Source: Georgenia wutianyii (GTDB lineage Bacteria > Actinomycetota > Actinomycetes > Actinomycetales > Actinomycetaceae). From it: a stretch of 64,000 bases of DNA. The stretch lies in the NCBI RefSeq assembly GCF_006349365.1, contig NZ_CP040899.1:930001-994000 (forward strand), written 5' to 3'. The position numbers and the translations under genes are program-made. The notes beneath the pieces are model-generated. The model ran no database searches. It had not been told where the DNA came from and worked only from the letters and a program-made list of their open reading frames with translations. The first letter of the stretch is position 1. Each line of letters begins with the position of its first letter. Positions 30,088-39,620 of the stretch are shown here, piece after piece.

Positions 30088-31656
30088 TCAGAGGGTGGTG
30101 ACGAACTGGACGAGGAGGATCTTGACGATGATCCCCAGGGCGAACAGCGAGGCGTAGCCCGCCTCGACCCGCTCGTCGCTGACCCGGCCGCCGACGTAGG
30201 CGAGGATCGCCGGCTGGCCCACGAAGCCGGCCAGCGCCCCCGCCGTGCGCGGCGTGCTCTGCCCGAGCAGCCGGGCCATGACGACGAACGCCACGGCGGC
30301 GAGTCCGACGAGCAGGATGCCGACGAGCACGACCCGCAGCCCGAGCGGCGTGAACGCCTGCGCGGCGAACGCCTGCCCGGAGGACAGGCCGGTCGCCCCG
30401 AGGAACAGCAGCAGGCCGAGCTGGCGGATGGTGAGGTTCGCGGCGTTGGGCAGCGTCCACACGATCGGACCGGTGCGGTCGAGCCGGCCGAGGACCATCC
30501 CGACGACGAGCGGGCCCGCCGCCGAGCCGAGCGCGAAGGCGGCCCCGCCGGGCAGCGGCACCGTGATGAGCCCGAGGAGCAGGCCGACGGCGATGCCGGT
30601 CATCGCCGACAGCGGGTCGATCTCGCTCACGCCGCGCTCGGAGTCCCCGAAGATCTCGGACAGCTCGGTGAGGCGCCCGCGCGGGAAGACCACCCGGACC
30701 CGGTCCCCGAGCTGGAGGACGAGGTCGTCGCCGGCGAGCAGGTCCCGGTCCCCGCGGCGCACCCGGGTGACGACGCCACCGAAGCGGCCGGGGATGTCGA
30801 GGTCGTGGACCGTGCGCCCGGCCACCTTCCGGTTCGACACGACGAACCGGCGGAAGTGGACGACCGAGCGGTCGTGTGCCAGGTGGCGGTGCACCCGCCG
30901 GCCGAGGTGCTCGACGGCGCGCTCGACCGCCTCGCGTGACCCGACGACGACGACGCGGTCGCCGGCCTGCAGGTCCTCGTCGGCGTCGACGACGCGGGTC
31001 GCCCCGTCCCGCTCGAGGTAGGACAGACGGACCTCGCCCTGCGCGACGCCGGGGATCGCCGACAGCGGCCCGGGGTGCTCGACCTCCGCGCTCACGTCGA
31101 TGAGCCCGATGCCCGCTGTCGGGTCGGGGTCGCGCCGGGCCTGCCACGGCCGCGCGGTGACGACCGCGACGACGACGATCGAGACGAGGACGCCCATGGG
31201 GTAGGCGAGGGAGTACCCGACCGCGGGTTCCTGGGAGCCGGCCGCCGTCGTCGCCGCGGCCAGCGCCGGCGTCGAGGTCAGGGCCCCGGCGTAGGCCCCG
31301 CCGGCCATCGCCGCGGGGATCCCGGCCCACCGGGCGGCCAGGACGGCCACGCCCGCGACGACGACGAGCACGACGATCGATCCGGCCATGAGCGGCAGCT
31401 GGCCGCGCAGGTCGCGGAAGAAGGTGCCGCCGGCCGCCAGTCCGACGGTGTAGACGAACAGGGCCAGGCCCAGCGTCTGGACCAGGCCCAGCCCTTCCCC
31501 GAGGCGGGGGTCGAGTGCGCCGACCGCGAGCCCGACGAACAGCGCTCCGGCGGCGCCGAAGCGGACGGGCCCGAAGGGCACCGCCCCGAGGAGGGTGCCG
31601 AGGGCGACGACGAGCATCATCGTCAGGAGGGGAGCGGAAGCGAGGACGTCGAGCAC
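30088..31656 (-). CDS. AspT/YidE-family antiporter with two TrkA-C domains
   Basis: A 522-residue transporter of the aspartate:alanine exchanger (AAE) superfamily, which includes YidE/YbjL. Two membrane blocks of about five segments each flank two RCK-C/TrkA-C domains (about residues 195-350), where DLQAGDRVVVVG and LQLGDRVRVVFP mark the paired folds. Conserved transport motifs are AYAGALTSTPALAAA in block one and LGATGLSSGQAF with LAGFVGQPAILAY in block two. The exchanged substrates cannot be deduced from sequence. The start lies nine bases before the stop of the phospholipase D-family gene, so the two may be co-transcribed. Confidence 0.85.
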   Translation of the reverse strand: MLDVLASAPLLTMMLVVALGTLLGAVPFGPVRFGAAGALFVGLAVGALDPRLGEGLGLVQTLGLALFVYTVGLAAGGTFFRDLRGQLPLMAGSIVVLVVVAGVAVLAARWAGIPAAMAGGAYAGALTSTPALAAATTAAGSQEPAVGYSLAYPMGVLVSIVVVAVVTARPWQARRDPDPTAGIGLIDVSAEVEHPGPLSAIPGVAQGEVRLSYLERDGATRVVDADEDLQAGDRVVVVGSREAVERAVEHLGRRVHRHLAHDRSVVHFRRFVVSNRKVAGRTVHDLDIPGRFGGVVTRVRRGDRDLLAGDDLVLQLGDRVRVVFPRGRLTELSEIFGDSERGVSEIDPLSAMTGIAVGLLLGLITVPLPGGAAFALGSAAGPLVVGMVLGRLDRTGPIVWTLPNAANLTIRQLGLLLFLGATGLSSGQAFAAQAFTPLGLRVVLVGILLVGLAAVAFVVMARLLGQSTPRTAGALAGFVGQPAILAYVGGRVSDERVEAGYASLFALGIIVKILLVQFVTTL

Positions 31657-31665
31657 GGTGGTACC

Positions 31666-32925
31666 TCAGAACAAGAAGCGAAGCGGGTGGAGCAGTCGTT
31701 CACCCACCCGGTTGAGGAACGGGCGACTCTCCCACTCCTCCAGGGTGAGCAGACGGGCGTTGGTGAGGTCGGTGGCGAAGACCTTCTCCATGTGCCGGGC
31801 GATGGCCTCGTCGTAGATCTCGAGGTTGATCTCGAAGTTGCCGACGAGGGACAGCCGGTCGATGTTCGTCGTTCCGATCGTCGTCCACCGGCCGTCGACC
31901 GTCGCCGTCTTCGCGTGGACCATCGCGCCCTGGTAGAGCCAGATCGTCACCCCTCCCTCCAGCATGCGCCGGTACAGGGTGCGCGCTGCCCAGTCGGCGA
32001 GCACGTGGTTGGACACCTCGGGGATGAGCACCCGCACGTCCACCCCGCGCCTGGCCGAGCGGAGCATCGCGCCGAGGAACTCGGTGTCGGGGATGAAGTA
32101 GCCCTGGGTGATGTAGATGTGGTGCTGCGCCCGGTCCATCGCCTTGATGTAGGCGCCGCGCACCGGGAAGAGCATCGAGGAGGGGGAGTTCTGCGTCGAC
32201 TGGATGCGGGCGTCCCACGACAGCGCCCCGCGGTCCTCGAGCTCGGGGTGGTGGGGGCGGCGGTGCTCGTTCCAGAAGTCGACGAACGCGTTGTCCAGCT
32301 CCCACACCTGCGGACCGCGGACCTGCAGGTGGGTGTCGCGCCAGCTCGTCGCGTAGAGCTGGCCGATGTTGTAGCCGCCGACGAAGCCGCGCTCGCCGTC
32401 GACGACGAGGATCTTGCGGTGGTCCCGGCCGGACTTGCGGATGTTGAAGGTGATGAGCCCCGGGCGCCACAGCGGGAAGCGCATGACGTGCACCGAGTCG
32501 GGGAAGCGCTTGAACGACCGCGGGACGACGAGGTTGCCGAAGGAGTCGAAGATGACGAAGACCTGCACCCCGCGCTCGGCGGCACGGATCAGCTCGCGCT
32601 TGAACTCCCGGCCGACGGGGTCGTCCTTCCAGATGTAGGACTCGAAGAAGACGTAGTGCTTCGCCTCGCGGATCGCCTCGAGCATCGCGGCGTAGACGTC
32701 CTCGCCGTAGGTGTAGACCGTGAGCGCGGAGCCGGCGACGTCGATCGGCACGGGCTCGGTGAGGGGGAACTCCCCGCCGGGGGGCTCCCGTCGCTTGCGC
32801 AGCGAGTCCACCCCCCACACGGTCGCGGCGGCCGCGACCTGCGCGCATGCGAGGCCGAGGGCGCCCCAGGTGACGGCGCGTCGGACGCGCGGCCGCAGCC
32901 ACCTGCGGGCGGTGCTCAGCTTCAT
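31666..32925 (-). CDS. Phospholipase D / cardiolipin synthase-like protein
   Basis: A 419-residue protein with an N-terminal membrane anchor (about residues 15-38) and two complete HKD catalytic motifs: H169-K171-D176 in RDHRKILVVDG and H337-K339-D344 in VHAKTATVDG. Each motif is followed by the conserved GGYNIG or GTTNID. A lone membrane anchor and paired HKD motifs fit bacterial cardiolipin synthases, which transfer phosphatidyl groups between phosphatidylglycerols. Other phosphatidyl transferases or hydrolases remain possible. It is divergent from gatC and upstream of the AAE transporter gene on the minus strand. Confidence 0.88.
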   Translation of the reverse strand: MKLSTARRWLRPRVRRAVTWGALGLACAQVAAAATVWGVDSLRKRREPPGGEFPLTEPVPIDVAGSALTVYTYGEDVYAAMLEAIREAKHYVFFESYIWKDDPVGREFKRELIRAAERGVQVFVIFDSFGNLVVPRSFKRFPDSVHVMRFPLWRPGLITFNIRKSGRDHRKILVVDGERGFVGGYNIGQLYATSWRDTHLQVRGPQVWELDNAFVDFWNEHRRPHHPELEDRGALSWDARIQSTQNSPSSMLFPVRGAYIKAMDRAQHHIYITQGYFIPDTEFLGAMLRSARRGVDVRVLIPEVSNHVLADWAARTLYRRMLEGGVTIWLYQGAMVHAKTATVDGRWTTIGTTNIDRLSLVGNFEINLEIYDEAIARHMEKVFATDLTNARLLTLEEWESRPFLNRVGERLLHPLRFLF

Positions 32926-32996
32926 GTACCAAACCTAGAGCAGCGAGGGGCTGCCCAGCCCCGGCGGCGCGGGGCGTGGCGTTAGACTCGATCTCC

Positions 32997-33296
32997 ATGT
33001 CCACCATCAACGCAGCCGAGGTCGCGCGTGTGGCCGCCCTGGCCCGCATCGACCTCACGACCGAGGAGGTCGAGCGCCTCGCGGGGGAGCTCGGCGTCAT
33101 CGCCGATGCCGTCGCCCAGGTGAGCGCCGCCGTCGGCCCCGACGTCCCGGCCACCAGCCACCCGATCCCGCTGACCAACGTCATGCGGCCCGACGTCGTC
33201 GAGGAGCCGCTGTCGGTCGACGCGGCGCTCTCCGGCGCGCCGGCCAGCCGGGACGGCCAGTTCCTGGTCCCGCAGATCCTCGGGGAGGACGCATGA
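32997..33296 (+). CDS. gatC: Asp/Glu-tRNA amidotransferase subunit C
   Basis: A 99-residue GatC, the small belt subunit that wraps around GatA and stabilises the GatCAB complex. Recognisable features are [20 protein letters not shown] at the N-terminus and the C-terminal [10 protein letters not shown]. The first gene of gatCAB; its stop overlaps gatA by four bases. A -10-like TAGACT lies about 20 bases ahead of the ATG in the divergent region shared with the phospholipase D gene. Confidence 0.95.
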   Translation: MSTINAAEVARVAALARIDLTTEEVERLAGELGVIADAVAQVSAAVGPDVPATSHPIPLTNVMRPDVVEEPLSVDAALSGAPASRDGQFLVPQILGEDA

Positions 33297-34816
33297 ACGA
33301 GCTGATCACCGCGACCGCGGCGGAGCTGTCCGAGCGGCTGCGCGCGAAGGAGGTCAGCTCGGTCGAGGTCACCCAGGCGCACCTCGAGCGCATCGCGCAG
33401 GTCGACGGCGCCGTGCACGCCTTCCTCCACGTCAACGGCGAGGAGGCGCTGGCCACCGCCCGCGACGTCGACGAGCGTCGGGCTCGCGGCGAGGAGCTCC
33501 ACCCGCTCGCCGGCGTGCCCATCGCCGTCAAGGACGTCGTCGTCACCAAGGGACAGCCGACGACGGCCGCCTCGCGCATGCTCGAGGGCTGGGTGCCGCC
33601 GTACGACGCGACGATCGTCGAGCGGCTGCGCGCCGCGGGCCTGCCGATCCTCGGCAAGACGAACCTCGACGAGTTCGCCATGGGCTCCTCCACCGAGCAC
33701 TCGGCGTTCGGCCCCACCCGCAACCCGTGGGACCTCGAGCGCATCCCCGGCGGCTCGGGCGGTGGCTCGGCCGCGGCCGTCTCCGCCTTCGAGGCGCCCC
33801 TGGCGATCGGCACGGACACCGGTGGCTCCATCCGCCAGCCCGCCGCCGTCACCGGCTCCGTGGGCACCAAGCCGACCTACGGCGGGGTCTCGCGCTACGG
33901 GCTCATCGCCCTCGCCTCGAGCCTCGACCAGGCCGGCCCGGTCTCGCGCACGGTGCTCGACTCGGCGCTGCTCCACGAGCTCATCGGCGGGCACGACCCG
34001 CGCGACTCGACCTCCCTGCCCGACCCCGTGGGTGACCTCGTCGCCGCGGCCGGCGCCGGCGACCTGCGCGGCGTGCGTCTGGGCGTCGTCCGTGAGCTCG
34101 GCGGCGAGGGCTACCAGCCCGGCGTCCAGGCGAGCTTCACCGCCGCCCTGGAGCTGCTCCGTCAGGCCGGGGCCGAGGTCGTCGAGGTGTCCTGCCCGAG
34201 CTTCGCCTACGCGCTCGCGGCGTACTACCTCATCCTCCCGGCCGAGGCCTCCTCCAACCTCGCGAAGTTCGACGGCATGCGCTACGGCCTCCGCGTGGAG
34301 CCCTCCGAGGGCCCCCTCACCGCCGAGCGCGTCATGGGCGCCACCCGCGGCGCCGGCTTCGGCGACGAGGTCAAGCGGCGCATCATCCTCGGCACGCACG
34401 CACTGTCGGCCGGGTACTTCGACGCCTACTACGGCAGCGCGCAGCAGGTGCGCACGCTCATCCAGCGCGACTTCGCCGCCGCGTTCGAGCAGGCCGACGT
34501 CCTCGTCTCACCGACCACCCCGACGACGGCCTTCCGTTTCGGGGAGAAGCTCGACGACCCGATGGCGATGTACCTCAACGACGTCGCGACCATCCCGGCG
34601 AACCTCGCCGGCATCCCCGGCATCTCGGTGCCCAGCGGCCTGAGCGACGACGGCCTGCCGGTCGGCTTCCAGGCGCTGGCCCCGGCCCGCGAGGACGCCC
34701 GGCTCTACCGGGTCGGAGCGGTCCTCGAGCGGCTGCTCGACGAGCAGCGCGGGCACCGGCTGCTGGCCGAGGCTCCGGCCCTGCCCACCACCGTCTCCGA
34801 GGAGGCCCAGCGATGA
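33293..34816 (+). CDS. gatA: Asp/Glu-tRNA amidotransferase subunit A
   Basis: A 507-residue amidase-signature enzyme. The Ser-cisSer-Lys triad is visible as K80 in GVPIAVKD, S155 in GGSGGGS and S179 in [11 protein letters not shown]. It releases ammonia from glutamine or asparagine to amidate mischarged Glu-tRNA(Gln) or Asp-tRNA(Asn) with GatB. The C-terminal part contains the usual [14 protein letters not shown] and GFQALAPA strands. Four-base overlaps on both sides show translational coupling in gatCAB. Confidence 0.97.
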   Translation: MNELITATAAELSERLRAKEVSSVEVTQAHLERIAQVDGAVHAFLHVNGEEALATARDVDERRARGEELHPLAGVPIAVKDVVVTKGQPTTAASRMLEGWVPPYDATIVERLRAAGLPILGKTNLDEFAMGSSTEHSAFGPTRNPWDLERIPGGSGGGSAAAVSAFEAPLAIGTDTGGSIRQPAAVTGSVGTKPTYGGVSRYGLIALASSLDQAGPVSRTVLDSALLHELIGGHDPRDSTSLPDPVGDLVAAAGAGDLRGVRLGVVRELGGEGYQPGVQASFTAALELLRQAGAEVVEVSCPSFAYALAAYYLILPAEASSNLAKFDGMRYGLRVEPSEGPLTAERVMGATRGAGFGDEVKRRIILGTHALSAGYFDAYYGSAQQVRTLIQRDFAAAFEQADVLVSPTTPTTAFRFGEKLDDPMAMYLNDVATIPANLAGIPGISVPSGLSDDGLPVGFQALAPAREDARLYRVGAVLERLLDEQRGHRLLAEAPALPTTVSEEAQR

Positions 34817-36321
34817 CCGCGACCACCCCCGCGCTCGTCGACTTCGACGACGCCGTCACCCGCTACGACCCGGTCATCGGCATCGAGGTGCACGTCGAGC
34901 TGGGCACCGCGACGAAGATGTTCGACGGCGCCCCCAACGCCTTCGGCGGGGAGCCCAACTCCCTCACGACGCCGGTGTCCCTCGGGCTGCCCGGCGCGCT
35001 GCCGGTGGTCAACCGCACCGCCGTCGAGTACGCGATCCGCATCGGCCTGGCCCTCGGCTGCGAGATCGCCGAGACGTGCCGCTTCGCCCGGAAGAACTAC
35101 TTCTACCCGGACCTCACGAAGAACTTCCAGACCTCCCAGTACGACGAGCCGATCGCCTTCGACGGCGCCATCGACGTCGAGCTCGAGGACGGCACGGTCG
35201 TCCCGATCGCGGTCGAGCGCGCCCACATGGAGGAGGACGCCGGCAAGAACACCCACGTCGGCGGCGCCGGGAACCGGATCCACGGGGCGGAGTACTCCCT
35301 CGTGGACTACAACCGTGCCGGGGTGCCGCTCGTCGAGATCGTCACCAAGCCGATCACCGGCACCGGCGCGCGGGCGCCGGAGGTGGCCCGCGCCTACGTG
35401 AGCACGCTGCGTGACCTGTTCCGGGCACTGGGCGTCTCCGAGGCCAAGATGGAGCGCGGCAACGTCCGCGCCGACATCAACGTCTCGCTGCGCCCGGGCC
35501 CCGACGCGCCGCTCGGCACGCGCACCGAGACGAAGAACGTCAACAGCTTCCGCTCGATCGAGCGCGCCGTGCGCTACGAGGTCTCGCGCCAGGCTGCCGT
35601 CCTCGACGCCGGCCAGGCCGTGGTCCAGGAGACCCGCCACTGGCACGAGGACACCGGCACGACGTCGCCCGGCCGGGTGAAGTCCGACGCCGAGGACTAC
35701 CGGTACTTCCCCGAGCCGGACCTCGTCCCGCTCGCCCCGAGCCGGGAGTGGGTCGAGGAGATCCGCAGCTCGCTGCCCGAGATGCCGGCGCTGCGGCGTC
35801 GTCGTCTCCAGGGGGAGTGGGGCTACGCCGACGCCGAGATGCGCGACGTCGTCAACGCCGGGGCGGTGGACCTCATCGAGGCGACCGTCGCGGCCGGCAC
35901 CGACCCGGGCGCGGCGCGCAAGTGGTGGATGGGCGAGCTCGCCCGCACCGCCAAGGCCGACGGCGTCGAGCTCGAGGAGCTGGCCGTGACCCCGGCGCAG
36001 ATCGCCGAGCTGCAGTCGCTCGTCGACTCGGGCCGGATCAACGACAAGCTCGCCCGCCAGGTGCTCGCCGGCGTGCTCGCGGGGGAGGGCGGTCCGGAGG
36101 AGGTCGTCGTCGCCCGTGGCCTGGAGGTCGTCTCCGACGACGGTGCGCTCATCGCGGCCGTCGACGAGGCCCTCGCCGCCAACCCGGACGTCGCGGAGAA
36201 GATCCGTGGCGGCAAGGTGCAGGCGGCCGGCGCGATCGTCGGCGCGGTCATGAAGGCGACGCGCGGTCAGGCCGACGCCGCCCGCGTCCGCGAACTCATC
36301 ATGGAGCGCGTCAGCGGCTGA
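34813..36321 (+). CDS. gatB: Asp/Glu-tRNA amidotransferase subunit B
   Basis: A 502-residue GatB. The kinase-like cradle domain begins at [11 protein letters not shown] and includes [21 protein letters not shown] and [14 protein letters not shown]. The C-terminal helical YqeY-like domain ends in [20 protein letters not shown]. It activates the side-chain carboxyl with ATP and transfers ammonia delivered from GatA. It completes the gatCAB operon and is followed 28 bases downstream by a 16-bp perfect hairpin. Confidence 0.97.
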   Translation: MTATTPALVDFDDAVTRYDPVIGIEVHVELGTATKMFDGAPNAFGGEPNSLTTPVSLGLPGALPVVNRTAVEYAIRIGLALGCEIAETCRFARKNYFYPDLTKNFQTSQYDEPIAFDGAIDVELEDGTVVPIAVERAHMEEDAGKNTHVGGAGNRIHGAEYSLVDYNRAGVPLVEIVTKPITGTGARAPEVARAYVSTLRDLFRALGVSEAKMERGNVRADINVSLRPGPDAPLGTRTETKNVNSFRSIERAVRYEVSRQAAVLDAGQAVVQETRHWHEDTGTTSPGRVKSDAEDYRYFPEPDLVPLAPSREWVEEIRSSLPEMPALRRRRLQGEWGYADAEMRDVVNAGAVDLIEATVAAGTDPGAARKWWMGELARTAKADGVELEELAVTPAQIAELQSLVDSGRINDKLARQVLAGVLAGEGGPEEVVVARGLEVVSDDGALIAAVDEALAANPDVAEKIRGGKVQAAGAIVGAVMKATRGQADAARVRELIMERVSG

Positions 36322-36349
36322 CGCCCCCTCACGCACAACCCCTCACGCG

Positions 36350-36385
36350 CGAGAGCCGGATCCTGCACGCAGGATCCGGCTCTCG
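36350..36385. terminator. 16-bp perfect hairpin after gatCAB
   Basis: Two perfectly complementary 16-base arms (36350-36365 and 36370-36385), both containing GAGAGCCGGATCC or its complement, flank a CACG tetraloop. The position 28 bases after the gatB stop makes it the operon terminator, though no T-run follows. Its arm sequence is related to two other dyad elements at 36432 and 36582. Confidence 0.7.
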
Positions 36386-36581
36386 CCGTACATGGCGCCC
36401 TCACCACCCGCACATGGGCGCCCCACCACCTGCCGAGCGCTGGATCGTGCACGCGCCCGAGCCGGCGACGTGGGTGGGGAAGGGAGGTGGTGCGAGAGGG
36501 ACGCGGGACGGGAGGGACGCGGGACCCAGGACGGGCCCCCGCGACGGATCTCGTCCCCGCGACTGGTCACGCCCCGCCCAA
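36386..36581. other. Intergenic stretch with a partial dyad copy
   Basis: No gene is seen between the gatB terminator and the long dyad. The stretch carries a single unpaired copy of the arm sequence (GAGCGCTGGATCGTGCAC, about 36436-36453) and two nearby direct copies of GGGACGCGGGAC within 36500-36530. The rest is unstructured, GC-rich DNA. Confidence 0.6.
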
Positions 36582-36632
36582 AGACGCCGAGAGCTGGATC
36601 GTGCACGGTGCACGATCCAGCTCTCGGCGTCT
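36582..36632. terminator. 25-bp perfect inverted repeat, probable terminator
   Basis: Two perfect 25-base arms (36582-36606 and 36608-36632) are separated by a single G. The core of the arm is GCCGAGAGCTGGATCGTGCAC. It lies 20 bases beyond the stop of the TorD-like gene on the minus strand and would close that operon. As a DNA palindrome it could also extrude a cruciform or bind a dimeric protein. Confidence 0.7.
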
Positions 36633-36652
36633 GGACCGGGGGACGGGGGCTG

Positions 36653-37297
36653 TCAGGCGTCCTCGGTCTGGACGCCGGTGGCCTGGGCGTAGCTCTCGAG
36701 CGCGCCGGCCGTGAGGTGGGCGAGACCCGCCATGAAGGCGGTGTGCGCCTCGTCCACGACCCGTCCGAGCATCTCGGGAGCCCACTGGCCGAGGTGGTCG
36801 CGGTAGAAGTCCGCGCCCAGGCGGACGTACCGCTCCGCGTCCGCCTCGGAGCCCTGGTCCAGGGCGTCCAGCGCCCGCAGGCAGGACTGGGCGACGAACT
36901 CCAGCTCGAGGCCGATGTGGTCGTCCGGCTCCCGGTTGAGCTTGGGAGCCTGCAGCGACAGGGTGCGGTAGGCGTCGCGGACCTGGAGGGTGTGCGCGTC
37001 GAAGACGAGCCGCTCCTGGCCGCGGTGAACCGACTCGTAGGGCGCGACGCGGGCGACGGCAAGGGTGCCGTAGAGCCCGGCGTGGTCGGCGCGGACGGCT
37101 GCGGCGTCCTCCGCCACGGCCTCGGAGGACCGCAGGACCTGCAGGCCCTGAGTGGCGCCCTCCGTCCCGGGCAGCGGCCACTCGTCGAGCATCTGGCGGA
37201 ACGTCGCCAGGGTGTCCTCGTCCGGCGGCTCCTGGTGGAAGCGCGCGAGGACGGTGAACCCTGCGGCGAGGGTGTCGAGCTGGGTGGGGTCGAGCAC
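36653..37297 (-). CDS. TorD/DmsD-family molybdoenzyme chaperone
   Basis: A 214-residue all-helical protein of the TorD/DmsD family. The family signature region is visible: APYESVHRGQERLVFD followed by KLNREPDDHIGLELEFVA, with the E-P-D-D-H motif at about residues 126-130. These cytoplasmic chaperones bind the twin-arginine leader of a molybdoenzyme and aid cofactor insertion before Tat export. It is the last gene of the dms cluster, nine bases after a second TorD-like gene. Having two chaperones alongside two DmsA paralogues suggests one for each, but that pairing is inference. Confidence 0.8.
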   Translation of the reverse strand: MLDPTQLDTLAAGFTVLARFHQEPPDEDTLATFRQMLDEWPLPGTEGATQGLQVLRSSEAVAEDAAAVRADHAGLYGTLAVARVAPYESVHRGQERLVFDAHTLQVRDAYRTLSLQAPKLNREPDDHIGLELEFVAQSCLRALDALDQGSEADAERYVRLGADFYRDHLGQWAPEMLGRVVDEAHTAFMAGLAHLTAGALESYAQATGVQTEDA

Positions 37298-37306
37298 GGA
37301 GCCTCC

Positions 37307-37930
37307 TCAGGCTGGGGGGTGGTCCAGGGCCGCGGAACACAGTCTCTCGTGCTCGGTGAGAAAGCCGCGGAGCAGACCGGGCAGGGCCCGGTACAGGTGG
37401 GTGTGGGCATGCGCCTCGATGCCCTGGAGGACCAGCTCCACGACGGGGTCGAGGTGCTCGGTCCGGAAGCGCTCGGCGCGCTCCGCCGCGGCGCGCGCGG
37501 TCTCGAGGTCACCGGCGGCGCTGGCCCGCCCGACGAGGGTGGCCAGGTCGGCCAGGTAGGCCACCTGGTAGCCCAGGTGGTCGTCGACGGGGGTGGGCAG
37601 GCCGGTGAAGTTCGCACCCTCGTAGGTCGCCGCGAGCTCGCTCAGCAGCGCCGCCCGGTCGACGTCGGCGCGCCACGCCGACTCGTGCAGGGCGACGAGG
37701 GGCTGCCGGCCCCGGAAGAGCGTCACGTGCTCGCGGGCGAGCACCTCGTACGGGTCGGCCCCGAACCCCTCCAGCGCCGCAGCGCTGGAGGGGTCCGTGA
37801 GCGGCCACGTCCCGCGCATCTGCGGGGTCCCGAAGCTCTCGGCGAGCGCCTGGCTGGGCGCCGCCAGGAGCAGCCGGGACAGCACGAACCCGGCTGTCCC
37901 GGTGCGGACTCCGTGGTCGAGGAGATCCAT
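37307..37930 (-). CDS. Second TorD-like chaperone
   Basis: A 207-residue helical protein, divergent from its neighbour but similar in layout. DPYEVLAREHVTLFRGRQP corresponds to the substrate-side helix and TPVDDHLGYQVAYLADLATL to the E/D-D-H motif region. The acidic position is replaced by Val-Asp-Asp-His. The start overlaps the dmsC1 stop by one base (TGATG), so it is coupled to the dmsABC1 operon. A role in DmsA maturation is inferred from fold and position. Confidence 0.7.
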   Translation of the reverse strand: MDLLDHGVRTGTAGFVLSRLLLAAPSQALAESFGTPQMRGTWPLTDPSSAAALEGFGADPYEVLAREHVTLFRGRQPLVALHESAWRADVDRAALLSELAATYEGANFTGLPTPVDDHLGYQVAYLADLATLVGRASAAGDLETARAAAERAERFRTEHLDPVVELVLQGIEAHAHTHLYRALPGLLRGFLTEHERLCSAALDHPPA

Positions 37931-38967
37931 CAGATGCCGACTCGGATCATGGAGTCGTAGTGCAGGGAGCGGCCCATGAGCTCGGCGATGAGGGCGAGGG
38001 TGAAGGCCGCGGTCATGAGGGTGGTGAGGTGGATGGGGTTCTCGCGTCGTGCCTGGCCGGCGGCGCGGTAGGTGAACAGGGCGAGGATGACCGCGGCGAT
38101 GCCGAGCAGGATGAGTCGGATGGCGAAGAAGGTGCCGGAGAAGACGGCTGCGGCGGTGGTGGCGCCCTGGGTGGCGAGGTCTGCGATGTGCAGGGGGTAG
38201 GAGGCCAGGACCAGGACGCCGATGGTTGCCGAGGCGACGGCCAGGTACTGGACGGTGCGGGTGGTCAGGGTCCACTCGTCGGTGGTGGTGGGGGCGTTGA
38301 TCTGGGCGACGCGGGTGCGGACCAGGGTGGCCAGCGCGCCGCCGGTGCCCTCACCGGTGCCCTCGCCGTTGCCCTCGCTGGTGCCCTCGCCGGTGGCCTC
38401 GGTGTCGGTGGTCTGGGGGCGGCGGCGGTTGCGGATCGTTGCGGTGAGCATGAGCGCGCAGCCGGCGGCCAGGGCGCCGAGCATGAGGGTGGTGGCGAAG
38501 AAGTGCAGCGGGACGATGGGGGTGTTCCAGGCCGGCACGGTCTGCAGGGAGTAGTAGATCTGGGACATCGACCAGATGAGGGCGATGCCGGTCAGCGCGG
38601 TGGCGGCGGCCACGAGCTGACGCACCCGGATGGTGCCGATCTTGAACCACTGCAGCAGGGCGAAGGCGAAGCCCAGGGCGGCGAACGCGATACCGAAGAC
38701 GATCTCGCGGGAGAGCCAGGAGGTGCCGACGTTGCGGAAGACGTTGAGCGTGTTGGTGATGTCGTTCATGTGCAGCGTCGAGGCGGCCAGGCCCAGGACC
38801 ATGGCCGGGCCGATGGCGTAGACGACCGGCTCGGTGAGTCGTTCGACGGTGCGCATGTCGTGGCGTCGGGAGGCGATGAGCTGGACGACGCCCAGGATGA
38901 TGAAGGTGCCCACGCACATCTGGGCGATGACCGTGAACAGGATCATCGGGAGCTCGTGGACGTTCAT
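37930..38967 (-). CDS. dmsC: DmsC-type membrane anchor subunit (copy 1)
   Basis: A 345-residue integral membrane protein with about eight segments, of the DmsC/NrfD-like class that anchors a DMSO-reductase-type complex and takes electrons from menaquinol. Typical stretches are MILFTVIAQMCVGTFIILGV at the N-terminus and NDITNTLNVFRNVGTSWLSREI. A Gly/Glu/Thr-rich loop at residues 188-210 separates two membrane halves. It is encoded by a segment identical to copy 2 (42424-43461) except for two bases, which change G193 to Ser and G195 to Ala. The ATG overlaps the dmsB1 stop. Confidence 0.88.
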   Translation of the reverse strand: MNVHELPMILFTVIAQMCVGTFIILGVVQLIASRRHDMRTVERLTEPVVYAIGPAMVLGLAASTLHMNDITNTLNVFRNVGTSWLSREIVFGIAFAALGFAFALLQWFKIGTIRVRQLVAAATALTGIALIWSMSQIYYSLQTVPAWNTPIVPLHFFATTLMLGALAAGCALMLTATIRNRRRPQTTDTEATGEGTSEGNGEGTGEGTGGALATLVRTRVAQINAPTTTDEWTLTTRTVQYLAVASATIGVLVLASYPLHIADLATQGATTAAAVFSGTFFAIRLILLGIAAVILALFTYRAAGQARRENPIHLTTLMTAAFTLALIAELMGRSLHYDSMIRVGI

Positions 38968-39605
38968 CAGATCTCCTTCGGGTTGGCGATCTGCCCGCTG
39001 GCGTCGTTCCAGGGCTGGGCGTCGCGGTGGGGCGTGATCACCAGGCGCGGCTTGGTGAGGTTGGGGTCGGGCAGGGGCGCGATGGCGTCGACGTCGCCGT
39101 ACTTCTCGCGCAGCTCCTCGATGGGGCCCCAGTCCAGGGCCCGGGAGGGGCAGGCGTCCACGCAGGCCGGGGCCTGGCCGGTCTCGCGGTAGTCGTAGCA
39201 CAGGTCGCACTTGGACATGTGCCCGGTCTCCACGTTGAACTGCGGGGCGGAGTAGGGGCAGGCCCACTCGCAGTAGCGGCAGCCCACGCACTTGCCCTCG
39301 TCGACGAAGACGGTGCCGTCCTCACGCTGGGTCATCGCGGTGGTGGGGCACACCTGGACGCACACCGGGTCCTCGCAGTGGTTGCACGCGATGGAGGTGT
39401 AGTAGGTGAACACGTTGGGGGTGAAGGTGTCCCCGTCCTGCTGCCAGGACCCGCCGGAGTACTCCACCACCCGGCGCCAGTTCACCCCGATCGGCAGGTC
39501 GTGCTTGTCCTTGCACGAGACGGCACACGCCTTGCACCCCGTGCACGCGGACTGGTCGAAGTAGAAGCCGTAGTTCGCACCGGCCTCGGTCAGAGAGTCA
39601 GTCAT
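38967..39605 (-). CDS. dmsB: DmsB-type four-cluster ferredoxin subunit (copy 1)
   Basis: A 212-residue electron-transfer subunit with four [4Fe-4S] motifs. These are CTGCKACAVSCKDKH near residue 21, CEDPVCVQVCP near 77, CVGCRYCEWACPYSAP near 107 and CDLCYDY..CVDACP near 130. It passes electrons from the DmsC quinol site to the molybdenum subunit. Identical in protein sequence to copy 2 at 43461-44099. It lacks a signal peptide and would be co-exported with DmsA by the Tat system. Its start is 15 bases from the dmsA1 stop. Confidence 0.93.
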   Translation of the reverse strand: MTDSLTEAGANYGFYFDQSACTGCKACAVSCKDKHDLPIGVNWRRVVEYSGGSWQQDGDTFTPNVFTYYTSIACNHCEDPVCVQVCPTTAMTQREDGTVFVDEGKCVGCRYCEWACPYSAPQFNVETGHMSKCDLCYDYRETGQAPACVDACPSRALDWGPIEELREKYGDVDAIAPLPDPNLTKPRLVITPHRDAQPWNDASGQIANPKEI

Positions 39606-39620
39606 GAGTGCTTACGCCTT

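Larger units (their letters stand above)
37930..39605 (-). repeat. Duplicated dmsB-dmsC segment, copy 1
   Basis: This 1676-bp segment runs exactly from the dmsC stop codon to the dmsB start codon. It matches the segment at 42424-44099 (offset 4494) base for base in my reading except at 38384 (C against G) and 38391 (C against T). The flanks on both sides are unrelated. This implies very recent duplication or ongoing gene conversion. Confidence 0.93.
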
